Origin: JBCCGL01 sp039029275
Lineage (GTDB): Bacteria > Pseudomonadota > Gammaproteobacteria > JBCCGL01
NCBI GenBank assembly: GCA_039029275.1
Contig: JBCCGL010000002.1
Location: 1 to 64,000 of the forward strand
Reading direction: 5' to 3'
Length of the DNA: 64,000 nt
Of this stretch, positions 6,752-15,203 are shown piece after piece. The notes under the pieces are model-generated. The model was not told the origin of the DNA, did no database searches, and saw nothing but the letters and a program-made list of their open reading frames with translations. The number at the start of each line of letters is the position of its first letter. Position 1 is the stretch's first letter. Position numbers and translations under genes: made by a program.

Positions 6752-8947
6752 GTGGCAAACCCCAACCTAACACTCATTACTGAACAACTCTGCGCGCAAT
6801 ATGGAGATGCAGGTGCGAGCGCCGCTCGCTCATTGGAAAAATGGCTGGACGGCGAAGAACCGAACAGTTTTCCCGAAGCATTGGAAGCGCATTTAGATCC
6901 AAAAAACCTCGCGCTTTTGTTCGACGCGTTTTGGCAGGACCTCCCCTTTGGAACCGGCGGTCGTCGCGGGCGCAGCGGTTACGGCCCAAATCGCATTAAT
7001 CCGACGACCGTGATGAAAACGATCCAGGGCCACTGCAATTACCTCAAGCAAGACGGTGCGAGTGATCTGTCAGTCGTCATTGCCAACGATGTGCGCGTTT
7101 TCAATGACGTCGCCGCTGTATATGGATTTTTGCCGGAAAACCCGCTGCTCGGTCTCACGTCGCGCGATTACACCAAACTTGCCTGCGAAATTTACGCCGG
7201 CAACGGTATCACAGCCTACACGCTGTCACCGGAGGATGACTCTGCCGTTATGACAACGCCGGAATTGTCATTTGCGATAAAGCAACTCCATGCGACGGGC
7301 GGCGTAAACTTTAGCGCCAGCCACAACATGCCCGACGATAATGGCATCAAAATTTACGACAGCTTTGGCAGTCAGCCTGTTGCGCCCCACGATCAACATC
7401 TTCTCGATGCAATGCAGTCGGCATCGGATGTGACCAAAATGAATTTTGCAGACGGGTTAGCGCAAGGATTAATCAAGGCAATTCCGGATCAGGTACACCA
7501 AGACTACTTAGCGCTTTACACAGACGTTTTTCGCGGTAGTCCGACACCCGACGCCGAACAAACGATTGTTTATACCCCGTTGTGTGGCTGCGGCGTCACG
7601 ACGGTGACGGAAACCCTTACACATCTTGGGTTTTCAGTAGCGAGTCCTCCCGGTGAAGACAAGCCCGACGGCAGCTTTGAGTCGATTCCATTCCGTGCGC
7701 CCAATCCCGAGGTAGTGCAAGCCACGCACAACGCTTGCAAATTTGCCGATGAAGTGGGCTCCGGCATTGTGTTGTCCACTGATCCGGATGCCGATCGGGT
7801 GGGTCTCGAAGTTAAATTGCCGAGAGGTGACTGGTACCACTTTGACGGCAACCAGATAGCCGCCGTGCTGGCTTATTACTTGATGCTCGATCCGCGCGGA
7901 CCAAAGCGCAAGGGTTTGGTTATCGAAACGCTTGTGACAACGAAAATCCTCTCGCGCATCGCTGCTGTTGCGCAGGACTCGTGCGCGGTCGACGATCTGC
8001 TCGTTGGATTCAAATATGTTGCAAACGTGTTAAAAGAGCTTGAAGCCAACGGTCACTATCGCGGCGTTAAATCCACCCCAAGTGATTTGGTACTGGCCGC
8101 GGAAGAAAGCCACGGTGTCATCGTCGGCCCATGGATTATGGATAAGGACGCCACGGGCGCGTGCATTTATCTTGCGTCCCTGTACCAGCAACTCAAAGCA
8201 GAAAACAAAACCCTGCTCGATTACTACAAACAACTCCTCGGCGAGGTCGGCGGCTTCGACAGCGCTGCGCGATCGATTGTCATGTCGGGCGCAGAAGGTG
8301 TCGCCAAACGTGACAGCATCATGGCTGCGTTACGCGAATCCCCTCTCACTGAAATCTGCGGATTTGCGGTCAACAAGTGGGTTGACTACTGGAACGAATC
8401 TCCAGAGTCGGAGGGTGGTTTCGGCCCGTTTTTAAGCGATTCGGATATTCTCCCTCGCAACGTTTTACAACTTCACACTGATCGTGTCGTCGTTACGATT
8501 CGCCCATCAGGTACCGAGCCCAAACTCAAACTGTACTGTCAGCTGTTGCCGAAGGGCAATGACAGCGCTGCAGGTGAGGCCAACCTGGCAGAACTGCGGG
8601 CAAGCACCGAATCACTGGCCGAAGACATGTACAACGCGTTGCTGGGCTCGATAGGCGTTGAGTTAAGTGATTGCGCGCTGGCATTGCCAGACATCGTTGA
8701 TTTGCATAACAAAGAGGGTTTTGACCGGGATACGTTGCCGGCACTTAAAACGGCTTTAGCAGAAGGTCGTTACGCGAGCCTCGATGACTTACTCGCGTGG
8801 ATGCGCGAGAAAACGCAATCTATGACGCCGGGCGGTGATCCTTTGCCGGCATTGAAAGGTGCAATCGCACGATTTTGCGCGCAGAATAACAGCGTCGTAG
8901 CGTCGGCAGCCTTGGGAAGAGAGTTAGAGGATTGGTCGACGCGGTAG
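6752..8947 (+). CDS. Long phosphoglucomutase/phosphomannomutase family enzyme
   Basis: A 731-residue alpha-D-phosphohexomutase interconverting sugar 1- and 6-phosphates; the exact sugar cannot be told. Domain landmarks are in order: LPFGTGGRRG (residues about 64-73), the phosphoserine loop SASHNMPDDNGIKIYD with Ser190, the metal-binding DPDADR at 344-349, the sugar-binding EESHG loop with DKDATGA after it, and the phosphate-binding RPSGTEPKLKLY near 590. It is longer than the usual 450-620 residues because of an N-terminal region and a C-terminal extension after about residue 640 of no recognised family. The loop reads SHNM where the common motif is SHNP. The GTG start follows AGGAT. The YvcK-like gene follows after 26 bases, so the pair may be co-transcribed. 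Confidence 0.85.
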   Translation: MANPNLTLITEQLCAQYGDAGASAARSLEKWLDGEEPNSFPEALEAHLDPKNLALLFDAFWQDLPFGTGGRRGRSGYGPNRINPTTVMKTIQGHCNYLKQDGASDLSVVIANDVRVFNDVAAVYGFLPENPLLGLTSRDYTKLACEIYAGNGITAYTLSPEDDSAVMTTPELSFAIKQLHATGGVNFSASHNMPDDNGIKIYDSFGSQPVAPHDQHLLDAMQSASDVTKMNFADGLAQGLIKAIPDQVHQDYLALYTDVFRGSPTPDAEQTIVYTPLCGCGVTTVTETLTHLGFSVASPPGEDKPDGSFESIPFRAPNPEVVQATHNACKFADEVGSGIVLSTDPDADRVGLEVKLPRGDWYHFDGNQIAAVLAYYLMLDPRGPKRKGLVIETLVTTKILSRIAAVAQDSCAVDDLLVGFKYVANVLKELEANGHYRGVKSTPSDLVLAAEESHGVIVGPWIMDKDATGACIYLASLYQQLKAENKTLLDYYKQLLGEVGGFDSAARSIVMSGAEGVAKRDSIMAALRESPLTEICGFAVNKWVDYWNESPESEGGFGPFLSDSDILPRNVLQLHTDRVVVTIRPSGTEPKLKLYCQLLPKGNDSAAGEANLAELRASTESLAEDMYNALLGSIGVELSDCALALPDIVDLHNKEGFDRDTLPALKTALAEGRYASLDDLLAWMREKTQSMTPGGDPLPALKGAIARFCAQNNSVVASAALGRELEDWSTR

Positions 8948-8973
8948 CCAGGTAACAATTCTCCAGCGTCCAA

Positions 8974-9999
8974 ATGACAATTACGGTAACAACGCTCGGC
9001 GGCGGAACAGGCTCGTTTAATATTCTGAGTGGCCTTCGTTCCTACAGCGATATCAGCATTCAAGCGATTGTTAGTATGATGGATTCGGGCGGCGATTCGG
9101 GTCGTCTGCGCGATGAGTTCGGCGTGTTGCCACCAGGTGATTTACGTCGTTGTCTTGTGGCGCTGTCGGAAGAAACTCAGCTCATGCGCGAGCTATTTTC
9201 GTATCGTTTTACCGAGGAGCCGCTAAGCGGACGAAACTTTGGCAACCTTTTTTTCCTTGCGTTAAGTAAAACGCTCGGGTCGCAGCAAAAGTCTCTCAAT
9301 GCGCTTAACAAAATTCTGAAAATTCGCGGAGAAGTGATTGCCGTTACCTGGGATGATGCGCATATCGTTGCGCACCTGGCCGACGGCTCCGAGTTACGCG
9401 GTGAAGCCGATATCGATGTACCAAAGTACGACCGCTCGGCACCTATCACTAAAGTTCTGCTCGAACCCGCTGCGCTTGCGAATGAACGCGCGTTAAAAGC
9501 GATAGCGGTCTCGGATTACATTGTGCTCGCCCCGGGAGACCTGTTCACATCGACCATTCCCAACCTGTTGGTCGACGGCATTGCCGATGCGATTAACGCG
9601 ATCGACAAGCCTTTAGTCTACGTGTGCAATTTGATGACCAAGCCAGGCGAAACCGATGGTTTTAGCGCATCGCAACACGTCGCAGAAATTGTGAAATACG
9701 GATGCCGGGCACCGGATGCTGTTCTGGTTCACGGAAAGGCAATTCCGCAGGATCTCGAACAAAAATACAAAGCCTACCGAGCAGAAGTGGTGAATGTCGA
9801 TGTCGAATCACTGTACGAACTCGGCGTTAAAAAAGTAATCTTTGGCGACGTGATGTCGAGCCAATCACTCGTGCGACACGATCCAGAAAAGATAGGCGAG
9901 GCACTCGTGCAACTGTTCAGTGAATTCGCGGATGGTGCAGAATCGCCTAGCGAGCAGTCGACAAACTTGAATATCAAAAAGCCCGCTCTGCTCGATTAA
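8974..9999 (+). CDS. YvcK/CofD-like protein (putative UDP-sugar-binding gluconeogenesis factor)
   Basis: A 341-residue protein of the CofD/YvcK superfamily. It opens with the signature TLGGGTGSFNILSGLR and continues with SMMDSGGDSGRLRDEFGVLPPGDLRRCLVAL, the nucleotide-binding core of this fold. Later segments (VLAPGDLFTSTIPNLLVDGI, LVYVCNLMTKPGETDGF) also fit. In Bacillus, YvcK binds UDP-GlcNAc and is needed for growth on gluconeogenic carbon sources and for normal cell shape; E. coli has the related YbhK. CofD itself transfers a phospholactyl group in F420 synthesis, but no F420 gene is near, so the YvcK role is preferred. Being directly downstream of a phosphohexomutase fits a link to sugar phosphate or envelope precursor metabolism. 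Confidence 0.85.
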   Translation: MTITVTTLGGGTGSFNILSGLRSYSDISIQAIVSMMDSGGDSGRLRDEFGVLPPGDLRRCLVALSEETQLMRELFSYRFTEEPLSGRNFGNLFFLALSKTLGSQQKSLNALNKILKIRGEVIAVTWDDAHIVAHLADGSELRGEADIDVPKYDRSAPITKVLLEPAALANERALKAIAVSDYIVLAPGDLFTSTIPNLLVDGIADAINAIDKPLVYVCNLMTKPGETDGFSASQHVAEIVKYGCRAPDAVLVHGKAIPQDLEQKYKAYRAEVVNVDVESLYELGVKKVIFGDVMSSQSLVRHDPEKIGEALVQLFSEFADGAESPSEQSTNLNIKKPALLD

Positions 10000-10025
10000 C
10001 GAAGCAGCAACGCGAGGCTTCAGCA

Positions 10026-10898
10026 TTAATGCAAAAGGTTGAACATTTTGCGCCGGTATTTGCCGACCAATGGATCTGCGCCTAGTACATCGAACACCGC
10101 AATAAGACTCTTTTGTGCCTCGCCATCGTTCCAGTCGCGCGACCGTGACATCAGGATGAGCAACTGATCCAGTGCTTGTTCTGGCATTCCCTGCATCAAA
10201 CTCTGAATGGCGAATTGATAGCGCGTCGCCGCATCCGCGGAGTCTTGCTCAACCGCATTTTTAAGCGTCGCGAAATCCTGCTCGCTATCGATAACACCGC
10301 TGAACTTCAACATTCCCGCGATGCGTGAGGCTTCGGGCTTGCTGCGTTCTTCTGCTGGGAGTTTGTCCAGAGCGGCCGTGACCTTGTCGAACTCACCGGC
10401 TGATAAGGCCAGTTGCGCCAGTGCCAACCACGCCTCGCTGCTGTCGGGATTTTTTTCCAACTCGGTGTTGATCAGATCGTTTGCACCTTGAACATTGCCC
10501 GAGTCGAACAGCGCCATTGCGCGTTCGATCAGGGGTGCTGTGTCCGCTCCGCTCCCACCTTCGATGTGACGGTCGAGAAACGCGCGCACCTCACCCTCGG
10601 GTTGCGCACCCATAAACTCGTCTACTGGTTGGCCGTTAACAAACAGCTTGACCGTCGGCAAACTGCGAATGCCGAGTTGCATGGCGATTTCCTGATTCGC
10701 ATCGGTATCGCACTTCGCGAGAATGAATTTGCCCTGATACTCACCGGCAAGCTTGGCCAGAATAGGCATCAACTGTTGGCACGGTCCGCACCAATCGGCC
10801 CAGAAATCCACCAGAACCGGAACGGTTTGTGACCCTTCCACCACCACTTGCATAAAGTTCTCGAGGGTGACGTCGTGGATGTAGGGTGAATCGGACAT
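10026..10898 (-). CDS. cnoX: CnoX/YbbN-type thioredoxin-TPR co-chaperone
   Basis: A 290-residue protein with an N-terminal thioredoxin domain (about residues 8-110, active site WADWCGPCQQL with C37 and C40, cis-proline region LPTVKLFVNG). A C-terminal TPR-like helical region follows (about 120-290). This is the CnoX (YbbN) architecture: a holdase that works with GroEL and DnaK under oxidative stress. E. coli CnoX lacks a canonical CGPC site, while this protein keeps it, so it probably also has redox activity. It is transcribed divergently from parE with 186 bases between the starts. Confidence 0.9.
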   Translation of the reverse strand: MSDSPYIHDVTLENFMQVVVEGSQTVPVLVDFWADWCGPCQQLMPILAKLAGEYQGKFILAKCDTDANQEIAMQLGIRSLPTVKLFVNGQPVDEFMGAQPEGEVRAFLDRHIEGGSGADTAPLIERAMALFDSGNVQGANDLINTELEKNPDSSEAWLALAQLALSAGEFDKVTAALDKLPAEERSKPEASRIAGMLKFSGVIDSEQDFATLKNAVEQDSADAATRYQFAIQSLMQGMPEQALDQLLILMSRSRDWNDGEAQKSLIAVFDVLGADPLVGKYRRKMFNLLH

Positions 10899-11084
10899 GC
10901 GTTTGTTCCTGCAGTGTTGTTGTGTAAAAGTTTGCCGTGAATCTGGCGTTGGCGGGTGCCAAATTCAAGTGAGGCGGAATTGTCCACGAATTTGAGTTGA
11001 AAAGACACTGCCGCAGTATGTGGCGCTCACGCGCTGCGATACAATGCGGCGCAGCTTTCTAACGAGTTCATCGGCCAAGGTCTA

Positions 11085-12977
11085 ATGGCAATCACGAGTA
11101 AATACGACGCGTCCTCAATCGAGGTGCTCAGCGGTCTCGACCCGGTTCGCAAACGTCCTGGAATGTACACCGATACCGCCTGCCCGAACCATCTTGCGCA
11201 GGAGGTCATCGACAACAGTATCGATGAAGCGATTGCGGGCCACGCATCGCAGGTTGAGATCATGGTCTTTACTGACGGCTCGCTCGAGGTAGTCGACGAC
11301 GGGCGCGGTATGCCGGTCGATATTCACCCCAAGATGAAGCGCCCCGGCGTCGAGGTGATCCTTTCGACTTTACATGCCGGAGGAAAATTTTCGGACAAGA
11401 ATTACGCTTTTTCCGGTGGCTTGCACGGGGTCGGAGTTTCGGTAGTTAATGCACTTTCGAGTCGTTTGGAAGCGCGCGTACGTCGCGGCGGGCACGAGTT
11501 TCTGGTCGCATATGAAAACGGCGAAAAAACCGACGGCCTTAAACCGGTCGGCAAAGTCGGGCAGCGCAATACCGGCACGACCATTCGGTTCTGGCCGAAC
11601 CCCAAATATTTCGATTCAGCCAAATTCCAGATGGCCAAGCTACGCCATTTGTTGCGCGCCAAGGCGGTGTTATGCCCGGGTCTCAAAGTGCGGTTGCTGG
11701 ATGAAAAAAGCGGCGATAAAGACGAATGGTGTTACGAGGATGGCTTGCCCGACTATTTGGTCGAGTCGCTTTCGGGCGCCGAGCGACTGCCCGAATCACC
11801 TTTTATCGGCTCGATGTCCGGCGATGACGAAGCCGTCGACTGGGCGCTGGTGTGGCTGAGCGAGGGTGGCGATGCGACGACCGAAAGTTACGTCAATCTG
11901 GTGCCAACAGTGCAGGGTGGCACGCACGTGAACGGCCTGCGAACAGGCCTCACCGAAGCGGTGCGTGAATTCTGCGAATTTCGCAATTTGCTACCACGTG
12001 GCGTGAAATTGTCGCCCGAGGATGTGTGGGACAAAGTCAGTTACGTACTGTCGATTAAAATGAAGGACCCGCAGTTTTCCGGCCAGACCAAGGAGCGTTT
12101 GTCCTCGCGCGAGTGCGCTACATTTGTTTCAGGTGTGGTGAAGGACGCATTCTCCCTGTGGCTAAACCAGCATCCGGAAAGCGGTGACGCGATTGCGCAG
12201 ATCGCCATCAACAGCGCACAAGCGCGGCTTAAGTCCGCAAAAAAAGTCGTGCGCAAAAAAGTCACGAGCGGCCCGGCCTTGCCCGGCAAACTGGCGGATT
12301 GCTCGTCCACCGACCCCAGCCTGACGGAGCTGTTTTTGGTCGAGGGTGATTCCGCAGGCGGCTCGGCCAAACAGGCGCGCGATCGCGACTATCAGGCCAT
12401 CATGCCGCTGCGTGGTAAAATCCTGAATACCTGGGAAGTCGAGGCAGATCAGGTACTCGGCTCGCAGGAAGTTCATGACATATCAATTGCTATCGGACTC
12501 GAGCCGAGCTCGGACAAACTCGAAAATCTGCGCTATGGCAAAATCTGTATTCTCGCTGACGCGGACTCAGACGGTTTGCACATCGCAACATTATTGTGCG
12601 CACTGTTTGTGCGTCACTTTCGTCCGCTGGTGGCGGCTGGGCATGTGTTCGTCGCGATGCCGCCGCTGTATCGCATCGACGTGGGCAAGGAGATTTTCTA
12701 CGCGATCGATGAGGATGAGCGCAAAGGTGTGATGGATCGCATTACAGCCGAAAAGAAAAAAGGCAAAGTTACGGTCACCCGCTTTAAGGGGTTGGGGGAA
12801 ATGAACCCGCTGCAATTGCGCGATACCACTATGGCACCCGACACGCGGCGTCTGATCCAGTTGACGATTGAAAACGGCGACAATACATTGCAAATGATGG
12901 ACATGTTATTGGCCAAAAAGCGAGCTTCTGATCGCAAGAAATGGTTGGAAGAAAAAGGCGATTTGGCGCAGGTATAA
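11085..12977 (+). CDS. parE: ParE, DNA topoisomerase IV subunit B
   Basis: A 630-residue type IIA topoisomerase ATPase subunit, the normal length for ParE and shorter than GyrB. The GHKL ATPase motifs are present: DNSIDEAIAGHA near residue 45, DDGRGMPVDIHP near 70 and GLHGVGVSVVNALS near 110. The TOPRIM domain carries EGDSAGGSAKQARDRDYQAI near 420 and DADSDGLHIATLL near 495. The N-terminus (YDASSIEVLSGLDPVRKRPGMY) is ParE-like. With ParC, which is not in this window, it decatenates daughter chromosomes. The HAD gene follows after 11 bases. Confidence 0.95.
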   Translation: MAITSKYDASSIEVLSGLDPVRKRPGMYTDTACPNHLAQEVIDNSIDEAIAGHASQVEIMVFTDGSLEVVDDGRGMPVDIHPKMKRPGVEVILSTLHAGGKFSDKNYAFSGGLHGVGVSVVNALSSRLEARVRRGGHEFLVAYENGEKTDGLKPVGKVGQRNTGTTIRFWPNPKYFDSAKFQMAKLRHLLRAKAVLCPGLKVRLLDEKSGDKDEWCYEDGLPDYLVESLSGAERLPESPFIGSMSGDDEAVDWALVWLSEGGDATTESYVNLVPTVQGGTHVNGLRTGLTEAVREFCEFRNLLPRGVKLSPEDVWDKVSYVLSIKMKDPQFSGQTKERLSSRECATFVSGVVKDAFSLWLNQHPESGDAIAQIAINSAQARLKSAKKVVRKKVTSGPALPGKLADCSSTDPSLTELFLVEGDSAGGSAKQARDRDYQAIMPLRGKILNTWEVEADQVLGSQEVHDISIAIGLEPSSDKLENLRYGKICILADADSDGLHIATLLCALFVRHFRPLVAAGHVFVAMPPLYRIDVGKEIFYAIDEDERKGVMDRITAEKKKGKVTVTRFKGLGEMNPLQLRDTTMAPDTRRLIQLTIENGDNTLQMMDMLLAKKRASDRKKWLEEKGDLAQV

Positions 12978-12988
12978 GTGCGAATAAA

Positions 12989-13906
12989 ATGAACAACCAA
13001 GTTTTTGCGCAAACCACAATAGCCGTCGTTTGGGACTTTGATAAAACCCTGATCCCCGGTTACATGCAAGCACCGCTGTTTGAGCATTTTAGTGTCGAAG
13101 GCGCAGCATTCTGGGGTGAGGTTAATTCGCTCGCAGACGTCTACCGCGGCGGCGGTGTTGCGCGTATGACCAGTGAGATTCATTACCTCAACCACATTCT
13201 TGACTACGTTGCAGATGGGCGCTTTGCAGATCTCAACAACGCGCTGTTGCGTGAGCTGGGTGCCCAGCTCGAGTTCTACCCGGGCATTCCCGAATTATTC
13301 GGTTTGCTCAACGCCGAAGTCACGAGTAACCGGCTTTTCAACCGGCACGGAATTTCCATTGAACATTACGTGGTCAGCACCGGCTTACGCGAGATGATAC
13401 TTGGCAGCGCGATCGCCGATCACATTGAAGACGTGTGGGGGTGCGAGTTGTTTGAGCAAGATGGGCGTCTATCCAAACTCGGTTACATTCTGGATAACAC
13501 CAGCAAAACGCGCGCGCTGTTTGAGATTAACAAGGGAGCGAATAAGCATCGGGAAATTGATGTGAATTCCGCCATGGGTGACGACGAGCGACGAATCCCG
13601 TTCGCGAATATGATTTATCTGGCGGACGGCCCGTCGGACGTGCCGGTTTTTTCGCTGCTCAATCGCAACAACGGCCATACCTTTGGCGTTTACCGCACGA
13701 GTGACAAACGCGAGTATCAGCAAATCCACGGGCTGCAGCAGCAAGGAAGAGTGCAGGGCAGCGGGCCCGCGGACTATCGCGAAGGCTCTCCAACCTTTTT
13801 GTGGTTAACCACCAAAATTGAAGAAATCGCCAACCGCATCGCCGCAAATCGAGACAGAGCACTTGGCGAGAGCCTCGGAGCGCCGCCGCAGCATCTTACT
13901 GAGTAA
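12989..13906 (+). CDS. HAD-superfamily phosphatase-like protein
   Basis: A 305-residue protein with the haloacid dehalogenase nucleophile motif DFDKT at residues 16-20 and a late acidic motif LADGPSDVP in the position of HAD motif IV. Between them are the cap-like region and FYPGIPELFGLL, as in phosphoserine-phosphatase-like HADs. Substrate cannot be read from the sequence. An in-frame ATG at 12941 would overlap the end of parE by 37 bases. The ATG at 12989, 11 bases after the parE stop, is preferred because the conserved fold begins immediately after it. Confidence 0.75.
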   Translation: MNNQVFAQTTIAVVWDFDKTLIPGYMQAPLFEHFSVEGAAFWGEVNSLADVYRGGGVARMTSEIHYLNHILDYVADGRFADLNNALLRELGAQLEFYPGIPELFGLLNAEVTSNRLFNRHGISIEHYVVSTGLREMILGSAIADHIEDVWGCELFEQDGRLSKLGYILDNTSKTRALFEINKGANKHREIDVNSAMGDDERRIPFANMIYLADGPSDVPVFSLLNRNNGHTFGVYRTSDKREYQQIHGLQQQGRVQGSGPADYREGSPTFLWLTTKIEEIANRIAANRDRALGESLGAPPQHLTE

Positions 13907-13933
13907 TCGGCGTATCGTAACCGCCGATTCAGC

Positions 13934-13962
13934 GTGACAATCGGGTGCTGAATCTATACAAT
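13934..13962 (+). promoter_or_regulatory. Predicted sigma70 promoter of carAB
   Basis: GTGACA (13934-13939) and TACAAT (13957-13962) with 17-base spacing each differ from consensus at one position. Transcription from here would give a leader of roughly 95-100 bases before carA, holding two hairpins. Confidence 0.6.
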
Positions 13963-13976
13963 TCCGCCCGGTTTGA

Positions 13977-14046
13977 GCAGGCAGAAATTCGTGCCTGCGA
14001 GTCGATTGATATTAAACGGGAAACGCCTCGCGGTGCTTCCCGTTTT
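13977..14046 (+). promoter_or_regulatory. carAB leader with two hairpins, possible attenuator
   Basis: The first hairpin has perfect 7-base arms GCAGGCA (13977-13983) and TGCCTGC (13992-13998). The second has perfect 9-base arms AAACGGGAA (14014-14022) and TTCCCGTTT (14037-14045). In the second, the loop can pair further and four T follow, so it resembles a weak intrinsic terminator 20 bases before the carA start. carAB is commonly controlled by arginine and pyrimidines. I see no obvious leader peptide rich in regulatory codons, so the sensing mechanism is unknown. Confidence 0.5.
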
Positions 14047-14066
14047 GCACATCTGCGGAGAGCAAT

Positions 14067-15203
14067 TTGCGCGCACCGGCACTACTCGCACTACAGGACG
14101 GCACTGTTTTTCATGGCTATTCTATCGGCGCCACCGGCCAGTCGGTTGCCGAAGTTGTTTTCAATACAGCGATGACCGGGTATCAGGAGATTCTGACCGA
14201 TCCTTCTTACGCGCAACAAATCGTTACACTGACATACCCGCATATTGGCAACACCGGGACCAACGATGAGGACGAGGAGTCACGAACAATATTTTGTGGC
14301 GGCCTTGTGATCCGTGATCTGCCGATGATTGCCTCCAACTTTCGCAACCAGCGCGCACTCGACCAATACCTGAGTGATAACGGCGTCGTCGGCATCGCCG
14401 GCATCGACACGCGCAAGCTCACGCGAATCCTGCGCGAGAAGGGTGCGCTGGCCGGTTGTATCCTCGCAGGCGATGGTATCGACGAGACGGCCGCACTCAA
14501 AGCTGCGGCCGCCTTTGGTGGCATGGCCGGGCTCGACCTTGCCAAAGAAGTGACGATTGATAAATCTTACGAATGGAATGAAGGGACGTGGTCCTTAACC
14601 GGCGGTCATCCTGCGCCCGCAGGGTCTGAAGACCTGCGCTTTCACGTCGTCGCTTACGACTACGGCGTAAAACGCAATATCCTTCGCATTCTGGTGGATC
14701 ACGGCTGTCGCATCACCGTAGTGCCGGCGCAAACGCCTGCGAACGAGGTATTGGCGTTGGAGCCGGACGGTGTCTTTTTATCCAATGGGCCGGGCGATCC
14801 TGAGCCCTGCGACTATGCTATCGCCGCGATCACTGAACTGCTTGAAACCGACATTCCGATTTTTGGCATTTGTCTCGGTCACCAACTGCTTGGTTTGGCC
14901 TGCGGCGCGAAAACCATGAAGATGAAGTTCGGCCATCATGGCGCCAATCATCCCGTGCAAAATCTTGACGACGGCACAGTGATGATTTCGAGTCAAAACC
15001 ATGGGTTCGCAATTGATGACGCCGCACTGCCAAAAACTCTGCGCGCGACGCATCGCTCATTGTTCGACGACAGCCTGCAGGGAATTGAAGTAGTGGGCAA
15101 GGCCGCGTTCAGCTTTCAGGGTCATCCCGAGGCGAGTCCTGGCCCGCACGATGTCGCCCCCGTGTTTCACCGATTTATCAGCCTGATGGAAGCCCGCGCC
15201 TGA
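14067..15203 (+). CDS. carA: CarA, carbamoyl-phosphate synthase small (glutaminase) subunit
   Basis: A 378-residue class I glutamine amidotransferase that supplies ammonia to CarB for carbamoyl phosphate, the shared precursor of arginine and pyrimidines. The N-terminal CPSase domain contains ALLALQDGTVFHGYSIGATG and TGYQEILTDPSY. The C-terminal GATase has the nucleophile in IFGICLGHQLLGLA, the oxyanion SNGPGDPEPCD and the catalytic His/Glu in FQGHPEASPGP. The start is TTG with GGAG 6 bases upstream; as I recall, E. coli carA also starts with TTG, which supports the choice. Stop and carB start overlap in TGATG. Confidence 0.96.
   Translation: MRAPALLALQDGTVFHGYSIGATGQSVAEVVFNTAMTGYQEILTDPSYAQQIVTLTYPHIGNTGTNDEDEESRTIFCGGLVIRDLPMIASNFRNQRALDQYLSDNGVVGIAGIDTRKLTRILREKGALAGCILAGDGIDETAALKAAAAFGGMAGLDLAKEVTIDKSYEWNEGTWSLTGGHPAPAGSEDLRFHVVAYDYGVKRNILRILVDHGCRITVVPAQTPANEVLALEPDGVFLSNGPGDPEPCDYAIAAITELLETDIPIFGICLGHQLLGLACGAKTMKMKFGHHGANHPVQNLDDGTVMISSQNHGFAIDDAALPKTLRATHRSLFDDSLQGIEVVGKAAFSFQGHPEASPGPHDVAPVFHRFISLMEARA

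Noticed and set aside
13945..14269. Short frames over the carA leader as a regulatory leader peptide
   Set aside because: They run on into carA in other frames without an early stop and show no run of regulatory codons.
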